From Anaspis maculata (taxonomy: Eukaryota; Arthropoda; Insecta; Coleoptera; Scraptiidae), in contig OX421967.1 of the NCBI GenBank assembly GCA_949128115.1, forward strand, positions 23,266,635 to 23,330,634: a DNA stretch of 64,000 nt, read 5' to 3'. The translations under genes and the position numbers were made by a program. How positions within the stretch are numbered: position 1 is the first letter of the stretch; the number at the start of each line of letters is the position of its first letter. Below, piece after piece: positions 1 through 10,057 of this stretch. Below the pieces are notes generated by a model. It did no database searches, was not told the DNA's origin, and was given only the letters and a program-made list of their open reading frames with translations.

Positions 1-1
1 G

Positions 2-780
2 ACGAGAAGAAGGAAGAAGGACACAAAACTTGAGTCCAAAAAGGTGACAGCGGCGCCTGTCAGAACTGGGAATGAATTCATACCTTTACAAAACCATCCC
101 AAAACCGATATCAGCAGCGAATCGGAGGATGAGATGCAAGGAGAAGCAAGCACTAACAACAAGACCGCCAAGGTAACCCCGGCTGTGAGCGAGCAAGCGC
201 CCCGAACGCCCGCATTGCCGCCGATAATTTTGCACGGCAGGCCCGAAGACAATGCAAAGTTTAAGGCCTTCATGCAGAAAAATGCCGGGACTGAACACAC
301 CATCAAGTACACCGGTAACAATACCAATATTTCGCTCAAAAACAAGAAGAGTTGGATTGCTGTGAAGACACATCTAGAGATTGATTCGTTTGAATACCAC
401 ACCTTCACCCCGAAGGATGAAAAACGACACGCCTTTGTCCTGAGGGGCCTGGAGCAAAGTCCGGAGAGTGAAGAAATAAGCGAGGAGTTGAAAGCGGGGG
501 CCTACCGGTCCACTTAGTAAGAAAAATGCGGCTCCAAAATCCGAGGGCGCCAACCCTCTTCATTGTCACCCTCGACGCCTCCACAACACCGACGACACTA
601 CAACAAAAGTCAAAATTCCTGTTAAATACTAAGATATCTTGGGAGCGTGTGAAGAACACGAGGGCCATCGTTCAATGCCACAGATGCCAGCAGTAGCTAC
701 ACACTGCTAACAACTGCAGGGCTGTGTTTCCGCCTTGTTTACTGTGGATTGAACTTCCGATTACCCAACAGTCCCAACCC
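2..780 (+). pseudogene. Jockey-type LINE ORF1 (gag-like) fragment, broken
   Basis: The frame is open from the left edge to a stop at 515-517 and continues upstream of the window. It is rich in charged and Pro residues, then has PPIILHG and, near its end, AFVLRGL followed by an acidic ISEEL. That order is the region before the zinc knuckles (PRE_C2HC-like) of Jockey-clade ORF1 proteins, which bind LINE RNA. After a frameshift around 515-525 a second frame continues (LFIVTLDAS, then QCHRC) to a TAG at 673-675. The next residues complete a CX2CX4HX4C zinc knuckle with the stop inside it. No ORF2 reverse transcriptase follows. I infer a dead, truncated LINE copy. The family assignment rests on motif order only. 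Confidence 0.75.
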
Positions 781-1689
781 AACACATACCATCTATAGGC
801 ATACGTTGCTGTTAGATGTGCCAACCAATAACAAAATAATAGTAGGGGAAATCGAGAAATATGAATATGGGGTCTTGGTTCCATTCCACTTCTGACACCA
901 ATTTGTCGTGGACGTCAGTGGCTCTTCCACCCAAGTGGGAACTACATTTTGATACTGTACGTAAAGTTGGTCGTACGTCGTGGTGCGATACCTACCACAC
1001 AGACAATTCTTCAAGGTGCCATTAAGCTTCGCTTTATTGATTTTTTCGTCAGGCCCAAACAGTACAGAAGGTATTCAAAATTCTAATGAAGACACAAATG
1101 ACACTTGACCCTGTAGCGGCGCCAAGCTGGCGCAACGAAAAATACAACGCAATCTCCATGTAAAATCCAAAGCCGTTACGGTAGCTCAGAGTCCCGCCAT
1201 CAACGTGTCCATAGAGAAACCAATTTCCCTCTGCTTTAAAGACGGAGACATCGCGCTATTCGAAACGCACGCCTGTCGATTAAGTACCTGGTACTACACA
1301 CAATAACTACTATCACTTCCCTCTCCGGGTTTTACCGGGGTCCGTACTTAGCGCGCGGCGGGTGTCAAATCCCCCGGGGGGATTTTCAAATGAACCCTCC
1401 ATCCATCCCATTCCATCCCTCGACGTCTACCTGATTGACACGCAAACATATTCACTTCTCCAGCATCTCCTCCATTCCTAGTCCTCCGTGGCCATACACC
1501 ATCCGACAAACTATTCACGGATCACGGTCGTGTGAAGCAGCGTTCATTAACACGCTCCGCTCTCTTGCTCTCTCGATGGATGTTCACGTTCAGCAGCGCC
1601 CATCTAGTGCGGCGGTTAGTGGGAACCACCTTGCATTTTGTGATAAAAGCATTAAACTTGGCCTCTACGCTCTACAAAGGGTCCGTTAC
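781..1689. other. unassigned sequence between LINE relic and first palindrome
   Basis: No coding region or recognisable repeat was found. A GC-rich patch with runs of C and G lies near 1320-1385. The part next to 780 could be further decayed LINE sequence. Confidence 0.4.
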
Positions 1690-2599
1690 TATACAGGGTT
1701 ATTCAAAAGTCCGGAATAAAATTCATAATTTTTTTCCATATTTATTTCGGAAAAAACGCTCGAACAGGTCAATTTCTAAAAACGGTAAGCCGTTTTTTCA
1801 TGACACGTGTCATGTTCTACCGTCAACCCCCTAACCCCAAGCCACCCTTAGTATTTTTTTTCAAATAGCACCCTATGGCTTGTGGGGGCTCGTTGGAAAG
1901 CTTGTCAAAAACTCTATTCAGATCTACCATTGAAAATCGGATCGGACGCTTCACCGTGAAGTTTTGAGGAACCCCAGTTTTACTTAACAGTCCGGAATAA
2001 AATTCATAATTTTTTTCCATATTAATTTCGGAAAAAACGCTCGAACAGGTCGATTTCTAAAAACGGTAAGCCGTTTTTTTATGACACGTGTCATGTTCTA
2101 CCGTCAACCCTCTAACCCCAAGCCACCCATTTGCCGGGTGCCATTTGAAGAAAAATACTAAGGGTGGCTTGGGGTTAGGGGGTTGACGGTAGAATATGAC
2201 ACGTGTCATGAAAAAATGGCTTACCGTTTTTAGAAATCGACCTGTTCGAGCGTTTTTTCCGAAATTAATATGGAAAAAAATTATGAATTTTATTCCGGAC
2301 TGTCAGTAAAACTGGGGTTCCTCAAAACTTCACGGTGAAGCGTCCGATCCGATTTTCAATGGTAGATCTGAATAGAGTTTTTGACAAGCTTTCCAACGAG
2401 CTCCCACAAGCCATAGGGTGCCATTTGAAAAAAAATACTAATGGTAGCTTGGGGTTAGGGGGTTGACGGTAGAACATGACACGTGTCATGAAAAAACGGC
2501 TTACCATTTTTAGAAATCGACCTGTTCGAGCGTTTTTTCCGAAATGAATATGGAAAAAAATTATGAATTTTATTCCGGACTTTTGAATAACCCTGTATA
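1690..2599. mobile_element. foldback element, 0.9 kb, arms about 450 bp
   Basis: The left end (TATACAGGGTTATTCAAAAG) is matched in inverse at 2580-2599, and the whole segment is a near-perfect palindrome with its turn near 2145. Each arm starts and ends with the same roughly 140-bp block (1709-1850 and 1990-2130; inverse copies 2150-2297 and 2450-2590) around a spacer of about 130 bp. It has no coding capacity. The ends sit in TA dinucleotides, as expected for Tc1/mariner-like target choice. Confidence 0.85.
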
Positions 2600-2944
2600 T
2601 TACAAGGTGGGCCCACGATGCAACCGCCGTGCAGCTGTCAGAATCGCCATTTGCCTACCTTTCAGGTTCAGGGGCAAAAACTGAAGCCGGTTATCGGGTT
2701 GGTTCAAAAGGACGTCTATCAATGCAGTAGACCTTCACAATGAAACTTCACCACAACAAATGTCAATATTACAAAAGGACGAGAAATAAGAGGGAATAGT
2801 TCCAGCCGCGGCACAGATTTTCTTATTTGGTCATTTTGGACCAAACTGAGAAGTTTGGTGTCGTTTCCGACTAAATTCCATCTACTCATTTCAAATAAAG
2901 TGTTCGTATTACAATTTGAGAAAAATTGATTATTGATAATTTGA
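2600..2944. other. unassigned spacer
   Basis: About 345 bp between two palindromes. I see no gene and no repeat in it. Confidence 0.4.
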
Positions 2945-3231
2945 TATTTGAATAAGATCATATACAGGTGTTCATTTTCACACTCCCCACCCTAGATTTC
3001 TCATTCCCCTCTCCCTCGTCGAACTTTTTTCAAGAAAAACGCCGGAACAGGTCGGTTTTTATCGATGAGAATTCGGCAATACGTCCTAGATGTCCCTCTC
3101 AAAATAAAAACCCACCGGTTCCGGCGTTTTTCTTGAAAAAAGTTCGCCTAGGGAAAGGGGAATAAGGAATCTGGGGTGGGGAGTGGAAAAATGAACGATC
3201 GTATATGAACGTATATGATCTTATTCAAATA
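2945..3231. mobile_element. short foldback (MITE-like), 287 bp
   Basis: The left arm reads TATTTGAATAAGATCATATAC and continues through CACTCCCCACC. It is mirrored at the right, where an extra ATATGAACG-like segment is inserted in the arm. The turn lies near 3085. Non-coding. Confidence 0.75.
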
Positions 3232-3284
3232 ACGAATTATATATCTGGACTCAGAAGAAAAAGCCGCATCATTTTCAATATTTC

Positions 3285-3434
3285 GTGTCCGGTAAATTAT
3301 TCGAAATCAATTGTTCGAAAATAGCAATTATTCGAAAGGCAATTATCCAAAAAAATGATTCAAAATCAGTTGTTCGAAAGCATCAATTATTCGAAATAAC
3401 AATTATTCGAAAACAAATTATTCGAAATCACTTG
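3285..3434. repeat. TTCGAA-type degenerate tandem array
   Basis: Repeated short units of the form ATTATTCGAAA and ATTGTTCGAAA. The same family recurs at 4965-5090, 8243-8520 and near 23.7-24.1 kb. The array is interrupted by the foldback that starts at 3437. Confidence 0.8.
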
Positions 3435-3436
3435 TA

Positions 3437-4962
3437 GGCCAGGCGGTAGGTCATTCTGGATAGAAAGAATTCCGACCAAAGCTTTTATGGTGTCAAACTC
3501 TTCGTAAGGTCAGTAGGTATCTACCACTGAGTTTCCACCCAAAAACGAGTTGTGCTGATTCCTCCACATCTGCCCAAAGGTAAAAGATGTCTTGAAGGTG
3601 CAAGAAGACCTGTTGAACCCCCGTACTTTTTCATTTTATTTGCCTCAATGCAAACGTACAACTCTTACGCAAACATTGGAAGCATTTGTCATCATCTCTG
3701 TGCCAGTCTTACTGTTGAAAAAAAAGATTACTTTGTGCGGGTCAGATAAATCACATTTGATTGTTTTTCCACACAAGAAAACGATGGAGCAACATGTATT
3801 TTGGATGTTTTCTACTAACTCGTACCCACTGAACTCATTTATGGTGTTAAAATTTCAATAACAGCATTTTTGAAGATGTTGCCCGCTAAGAAGTGGATAA
3901 TTTTCACCCGCCTGTTCAGCAGCAATTTTTTCAATTTTACCAAACACCGTTCTCGAAAATTTTATAGGAAATGACAAGCTGGAACGGTTTTCTAATGATA
4001 TTATATCTGGCTTAACCGCGGCACGCTTTTTGAAAGTGTAGGAAACTGATTTCTTTCGAGCGGTTCTATTTTATCCGAGTGCGGCCGTGCCTACTTGACA
4101 TAGACCGAACTGATAACAAAAGCTTGGAAATGTAGTCTCTTCCAGCTTTAAAAAACGACCATTATTATAGATAGAATAATGTATAATTTCTTCATAAATT
4201 AATTTACAAACTCTTATAATGGTCGTGTTTTAAAGCTGGAAAAGAGTAAGCATTTCTAAGCTCGTGTAAACAGTCGGGTCTATGTCAAGTAGGCACGGCC
4301 GCACGCGGGTGGAATAGGACCGCTCGAAAAGAAATAAGTTTCTTAGACTTTCAAGTGCATTCCGCGATTAAGCTGGGCATGATATAGTTAGAGAAGAGTT
4401 TGAGCTTTTCATTCCTTATAAAATTTTTGCAAACGGTGTTTGGTAAAATTGAAAAAATTGCTGCTGAACAGGCGGGTAAAAATTATTCACTTCTTAGCGG
4501 GCAACATCTTCAAAAATGCTGTTATTGAAATTTTAACACCATAAATGGGTTCAGTGGGTACAAGTTAGTAGAAAACATCCAAAATGCATGTTGCTCCATC
4601 GTTTTCTTGTGTGGAAAAACAATGAAATGTGATTTATCTGACCCGCACAAAGAAATCTTTTTTTTTCAACAGTAAGACTGGCACAGAGATGACAAGCACA
4701 CAAATGCTTCCAATGTTTGCGTAAGAGTTGTACGTTTGCATTGAGCCAAATAAAATAAGAAAGTGCGGGGGTTTAACAGGTCTTTTTGCACCGTCAAGAC
4801 ATCTTTCACCTTTGGGCAGATGTGGAGAAATCAGCACAACTTGTTTTTGGGCGGAAACTCAGGGGTAGATACCTGCTGACCTTACGAAGAGTTTGACACC
4901 ATAAAAGCTTTGGTCGGAGTTTTTTCCAGATTGTAATGATTTTATCGACATACCGCCTGGCC
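3437..4962. mobile_element. foldback element, 1.5 kb, inserted at TA in a TTCGAA array
   Basis: The ends are GGCCAGGCGGTA and TACCGCCTGGCC, with TA on both sides (3435-3436 and 4963-4964), so a TA target-site duplication is visible. The arms, about 740 bp, are closely matched inverted copies with the turn near 4170-4200. TTCGAA repeats lie directly outside both ends, which places the insertion inside such an array. Short open frames at 3552-3749 and 4634-4837 are mirror copies of one arm segment and show no known domain. Confidence 0.88.
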
Positions 4963-4964
4963 TA

Positions 4965-5090
4965 TTGTTCGAAAGTATCAATTATTCGAGAATCAGTTCT
5001 CTGAATAGTCAGTTATTCGAACGAGCAATTGTTCGAAAAGTAAAGCTGAATTATTCGAAAGTTACTTTCTAGAAAATCAGTTGCGAAAGC
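4965..5090. repeat. TTCGAA-type array, right part
   Basis: Units like TTGTTCGAAAG and TTATTCGAAAG continue immediately outside the foldback. It is probably the continuation of the array at 3285-3434. Confidence 0.75.
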
Positions 5091-5302
5091 GCGGTTCTGC
5101 AATATTTTTGACACTAAAGCAATAAACACGCTTTCGGGAAACCCAATTCAACAGATGAGCTGGTAGCCTTTGGTGAAGAGGGGATTTCAGGAGGTCAGGT
5201 CACGATTCATCTGGATGAAGTCAGATTGCTCCTTCCATCCTGTGCAGGATTTATGACCAAGTAAAAGCTTAAATTCCAGATTTTTAGCATACTTAAAAGT
5301 CG

Positions 5303-5413
5303 TGACCGGACAATTCGTCCCGCGGACAATTCGTAGCGGACAATTTGTCGCGGACAATTCGTTTCGCGGACAATTCGTCCCGCGGACAATTCGTCTCACG
5401 AACAATTCGTCGC
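5303..5413. repeat. tandem GGACAATTCGTCCCGC array
   Basis: Seven or so imperfect copies of a 15-18 bp unit built on GGACAATTCGTC. Inverse-orientation copies occur at 8146-8206, on the other side of the GC-rich satellite. Confidence 0.85.
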
Positions 5414-8145
5414 AAAATAATGTTTTGTCTTTTGTCTTAACTTGAGCAAGTCCCTTTGTGCTTCCTTGTTGCTCTTAGAACTAAAGTAAGGCCCCTTATG
5501 CCTTTTTGTAGTATTCAGAGCCCTACGGCGTACCCTGGTTTCTTCATATGTCTTTGAAGCTCTGCTTAGTCCCCTTGCATTATTCCGAGAATTTCTGCTA
5601 GTACACCGAGCTTTGGGAGCACCAGTAAGCCCCTTGTACCTTCATGAGATATTTGGCCCCCATCGGACCCCTCATCTTCTCTAGTGTAATTTTTGAGCTT
5701 CAATGAGTCCTTTTATGTTTTACATTGCTTTCAGATTTCCATAAGACCCCTTTTGCAGTCTTGTGTTATCAAGAGCTCCACTGGGGCCCCTTATTCTGTA
5801 TTCAACGTAATTTGAAGCCCTGCTGAGTCCCCTTGCATTTTCCATGAATTCCGGAGCAGCAAGCAGCTTTATGCCGTCATGACATGTTCGGAGCCCTATC
5901 GGGCCCCATTGTGCCTTCAGGTGTAGTTTGAACCCCGTTGAGCCTCCGTATGTTCTTTCATGACTTTCGGAGTAGGTACCAGCAAGCCCCATATCGCGTT
6001 ATTTTGTTATACAGAGCTCCATGGGGCCCCTTGTGTCTTCAATACCGTTTGTAGTTCTGTTGAGCCCCCTTGCACTTTTTCTAGGCTTTCGGAGCACTAG
6101 TTAACTAGTAAGTCCCTTGTGCCCTTATGTTATATTCGGCCCCAAATCTCTTGTTTCTTCAAATATAATTTGGAGCCCTAATGAACCCCCTTATGTGCTT
6201 GATGGTCTCCGGAATTCCACTAAGCCCTCTTTTGCTATCTTGTGTTATCCAATTATCCATGCTCCATTGGGTCCCCGAAATGTGCCTTTCATGTGATTTA
6301 GAGTCCTGCTGAGCCCCCTTGTATTTTCCGTTACTTCCAGAGCACAGTACCTAATCACCCATGTGTCGTCATGTCATTCGAAGTCCTTTCTTTCGGGCCC
6401 CCTTATGCTCTCATGTGTAGTTTGGAGCCCTAATCAGCCCACTTATGTTTATATTGGCTTTCAAAGTACCAGAGAGCCCTCTTTTGGTCAATAGAGCCCC
6501 TTGTGTCACCAATATCATATGAAGTTCTACGGAGCCCCCTTGCATTTTTCCGTGATTTCTGGATTTTTGTTGGATCTCTTCTGCCCTATGTGTGTGTGTG
6601 TAATTTGGAGCCCTAATGAGCCCTCTTACGTGTTTTAGTGGCTTTAAGAATTTGCATTGCTGGAAACCCTTGTGCCTTCATGTGATATACGGAGCCCTAT
6701 CGGACCCCTTGTGTCTGCAAGTGTAGTTTGGAGACCTAGTGAGCCCCCTTGTGTTTTTTCATAATTATTAGAATTTCAGTAAACCTCCTGTTGCCTTCTT
6801 GTGTTATCCAGAGCTCCAGTGGGCCTTCTTGTTTCTACAACGTCTTTTGAAGCCCTGCTGAGCCCCCTCACATCTTTCCGTTGCTTTCGGAGCAGTAGTA
6901 AGCACCTTGTGCCTTAATGTGATATTCAGAGCCCTATCGGGCCTCCTTGTGTCTTCAAGTGTAGTATGGAGCTCTAATGAGCCACCTTGTGTTTTTTCGT
7001 AGCTTTCCGAATTCCAGTGAGCCCCTTTTGCCTTCTGTTGTTATATAAAGCTCCTTGGGCTCCCTTGTGCCTTTATGTGATAAATAGTCCTATCGGACCA
7101 CCTTGTACCCGCAAGTGTAGTTTGGAATCCTAGTGAGCCCCCTCTTGTTTTCTCATGGCTCCCAGAAATCCAGTCAGCCCCTTTTTGCTTTTTTTGATTA
7201 TACAGAGCTTCATTGGGCCCCCTTGTTGTATTTCCATGGCTTTCGGAGCTCTATCGGGTCCCCCTTCACTTGTGTTGGCTTTCAGAGTACCATACAGTAA
7301 GCCCCCTTTTGCCTTTTCTCGTTATAAAGAGTCCCTTGGGCCCCCTTGTGTCACCAATATCATATGAAGTTCCTCGGAGCCCCCTTGCATTTTTCTGTGA
7401 TTTCCATTTTCTTGTTAGGCCCCTTGTGCCCTTTGTGTCGTTTGGAGCCCTAATGCGCCCCCGAGTGAGTCCCCTTATGTGTTTTCGTGACTTTCAGAAT
7501 TCCAGTAAGCCATCTTGCCTAGGAAGCCCTAGTGTAAGTCCCTTGTGCCTTCATTTGACATACGGAGCTCTATCGGACCCTCTTGTGCCCGCAAATGTAG
7601 TTTGGAGCCCTAGTGAGCCCCCTTGTGTCCATAAGTGTAGCTTAGAGACGTAGTGAGCCCTCTTATGTTTTTCCATGACTATCAAAATTCCAGTGAGCCC
7701 CCTGTTACCTTCTTGTGTTATCAAGAGCTTCAGTGGGCCCCCTTGTTTCTTCAATGTCTTTTGAAGCCCTGCTGAGCCCCCCTACATCTTTTCATGGCTT
7801 TCAAAGCCGTAGCAAGCACCTTGTGCCTCTATGTGATATTCGGAGCCCTTTCGAGCCCCCTTGTCTCTCAAGTGTAGTATGGGTCCCTAATTGGTCCACT
7901 TAGGCTTTAATGGCTTTCAGAGTATCAGTAAGCCCCCTTTTGTCTTCATTTGTTATATGAAGCTCCATAAGGCCCCTTTATGTTTTCAATATCGTTTGAA
8001 GCCTTGCTGAGCCCCGTTGCATTTTTCCGTGGAGTTCGGATTTCTGTTGAAACTCCTTGTACTTGCTTATGATTTTTAGATCCCTCTATTGAGCCCCCTT
8101 GTGTTTTCATTTGTAATAAACCCCCTTAGGTACGTTTCAAAGCCT
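5414..8145. repeat. GC-rich satellite with about 40-bp subunits in a higher-order unit
   Basis: About 2.7 kb built of roughly 40-bp subunits that share GAGCCC...GCCCCCTTGTG plus a T-rich tail. At least six subunit types can be told apart by their first bases (TTTGGAGCCCTAATGAG, GAATTCCAGTAAG, AGAGCTCCATTGGG, TTGAAGCCCTGCTGAG, GGAGCACTAGTAAG, CGGAGCCCTATCGGG). They recur in that order, giving a higher-order period near 250 bp with deletions. Open frames inside (for example 7213-7653) are by-products of the repeat. Confidence 0.85.
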
Positions 8146-8206
8146 TCACTTGCGACGAATTGTCCGTGGAACGAATTGTCCGCGGGACGAATTGTCCTAG
8201 CACCCT
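8146..8206. repeat. inverse copies of the ACAATTCGT array
   Basis: Three copies of GACGAATTGTCC, the reverse complement of the unit at 5303-5413. Together the two arrays frame the satellite as an inverted pair. Confidence 0.8.
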
Positions 8207-8242
8207 TGCAGGTTGTACTTATACTTGTTTTTATACTCGTTT

Positions 8243-8520
8243 CCATTCGAAAAATTGATTTTCGAACAACTGATTATTCGAAAAATTGATTTTCGAACAA
8301 TTGATCATTCGAAAAATTGATTTTCAAATAAATAATTATTCGAAAAATTAATTTTCGAACAATCGATGCTTCGAAAAATTGCTTTCGAACAATTGATTTT
8401 TCGAAAAATTCCATTTTCGAATAATTGCGTTTCGAACAATTTGCCTTTCGAAAAATTGATTTTCGAACAATTTATTCCGAGAAATTCACTTTCGAACAAT
8501 TGATTTCGAATAATTTACCT
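8243..8520. repeat. TTCGAA array, about 31-bp unit
   Basis: Regular alternation of TTCGAAAAATTGATT and TTCGAACAATTGA half-units, about 31 bp per pair and roughly nine pairs, becoming less regular to the right. It is the longest and cleanest array of this family in the window. Confidence 0.85.
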
Positions 8521-9040
8521 AAATCCCCAATATTTAAATACAAAGTACAAGGTATCAAAAAAATTTGAAAGTTTTTTAAACACCCTGTATACGAGTGTAC
8601 AGTGTTACAGTGCGGTGCGTACAATACGGTGTGTACAGAGTCGGCGGATAAAGAAACTACAATTTACTAATATTATTAAGTCCTTTCGTTTTAGTTTCTC
8701 CGCAAAGGTAATTGTAAATTTGAAATCTGACCAGCAAGATTTCACAAAGACGAAGTTTGTAAAATCTACTTGTCCGAATTGTGCGAAGAATTAAAAAAAA
8801 ACTAGCTATAAATTTAATGACTTTCACCTCGGCAGTTACTGAAGTTTAATATAAATATCGAAAGAGAATCTTGGAAAAAACAGTTAGATCATGTACGTAC
8901 TGAATCTAGGAAAACAAAAATCAACGCCATAATTTCACATTTGGAAAATGATCCTCGTCCGGAGCAACAAAAACAATCATAGTTTCTCTAGGTTGGGAAA
9001 GTTTTAAATCTTTTAATTTGGAATTTAAGAAAAATACACA
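8521..9040. other. AT-rich decayed sequence upstream of Gypsy pol relic
   Basis: It starts with a short CACCCTGTATAC transposon-end motif (8579). The rest may be decayed gag/protease of the adjacent Gypsy element, but no intact motif is visible. Confidence 0.35.
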
Positions 9041-9797
9041 AGCTGTTTCTGCAGCTACGGGAGAAAAATATAATGTACTCGAGGATGTTGCCTGACCAAT
9101 TGAATTCGAAGGAAAAATCTTCTTGATAAATGCTTTGGTTGTTCTTCCAATACCTTCTCACATTATTTTGGGTGTTGATTTTTTATTGGAAACTAATATT
9201 GTCCCTAGTTTGTCAAAACATCAAATTGAATTTTGTGAAGAAAGCGACATCTATTCCATCAATATCTCACCGGATCAACAAGCCATTCTTAAATCTTTCT
9301 ACTTCTGATTATTTTTCTTAAATGGATAAATCTCTAGGTTGCGCAAAAGATATAGAACATGTCATAGACACCGGAGACAGTTTACCCATAAAACAACGAC
9401 ACTATCCGGTTTCACCCCATATGCAAAAAATCTTAGATCAGGAAATCGACGCTATGCTAGAACAAGGAATCATTGAAGAATCTAAATCACCATGGTCTTC
9501 AACGAGAGCCTTAATCAAAAAGTCAAATGGCAGCTACAGATTTTGCGGAGATCTCCGAAAGGTAAATCAGGTTACAAAGCGAGACGCATATCCTCTACCC
9601 TATACAAACACAATTTTGGATCGATTGAGAGATGCTAAAAGTATTGTCGTCAATTGATTCAAAAAGTGCATATTGGCAAGTTGAGTTATCGGAGACATCG
9701 AAAGAGAAAACAGCTTTTGTTGTACTGAACCAAGGATTGTTTTTTCTCTTTTTCTTTTGTCTTGCATCAACTACTAGGTTATTAGCAAGTTTTTCAG
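9041..9797 (+). pseudogene. Ty3/Gypsy retrotransposon pol fragment (protease end to reverse transcriptase)
   Basis: The frame starting near 9041 has an in-frame TGA (9092-9094) and then the end of a retropepsin domain with its ILGVDFL motif near 9167. A linker and stops follow. From 9322 the N-terminal reverse transcriptase is recognisable by IDTGD, PIKQRHYPVSP, EQGIIEESKSPWSS, FCGDLRKVN and DAYPLP. A frameshift near 9650 moves the next block (SIDSKSAYWQVELSE, KTAF) into another frame, and the match ends just before 9798, where the pogo element begins. The catalytic YxDD region, RNase H and integrase are absent. This is a dead, truncated copy, apparently interrupted by the pogo insertion. Order and motifs are those of Ty3/Gypsy pol; the clade is not determined. 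Confidence 0.85.
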
Positions 9798-10057
9798 TAG
9801 GGGAATGTGGGGCAAAGTGACACCCCTAACGATTTAAAATTAAAATAAAAAAAAGTTATGAAAACAGCAGGTTTTCAGCAACATGTTTATTATAATCTTT
9901 GGTAGTTACTTTAACAATAAAAAAATATATTACGTATAAAAATATAAATTTAAACATTGAAAAAAAAAATTCTTTGGTCGTCTGCATTTTTTTCACTGTG
10001 CCCCACCGGTGGGGCAAAATGAAATTGCCCGTGGGGCAAAGTGATACTATAGTAAAT

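Noticed and set aside
5187..5405. Cys/Arg/Asn-rich repeated peptide on the minus strand
   Set aside because: Two overlapping frames are both open because the 15-18 bp repeat lacks stops. Not a peptide toxin or repeat protein gene.
5303..5413. CRISPR-like array
   Set aside because: Units of 15-18 bp without unique spacers in eukaryotic DNA; a plain minisatellite.
7213..7653. 146-codon plus-strand frame
   Set aside because: It consists entirely of satellite repeats; the amino-acid sequence is a translation of the repeat unit.
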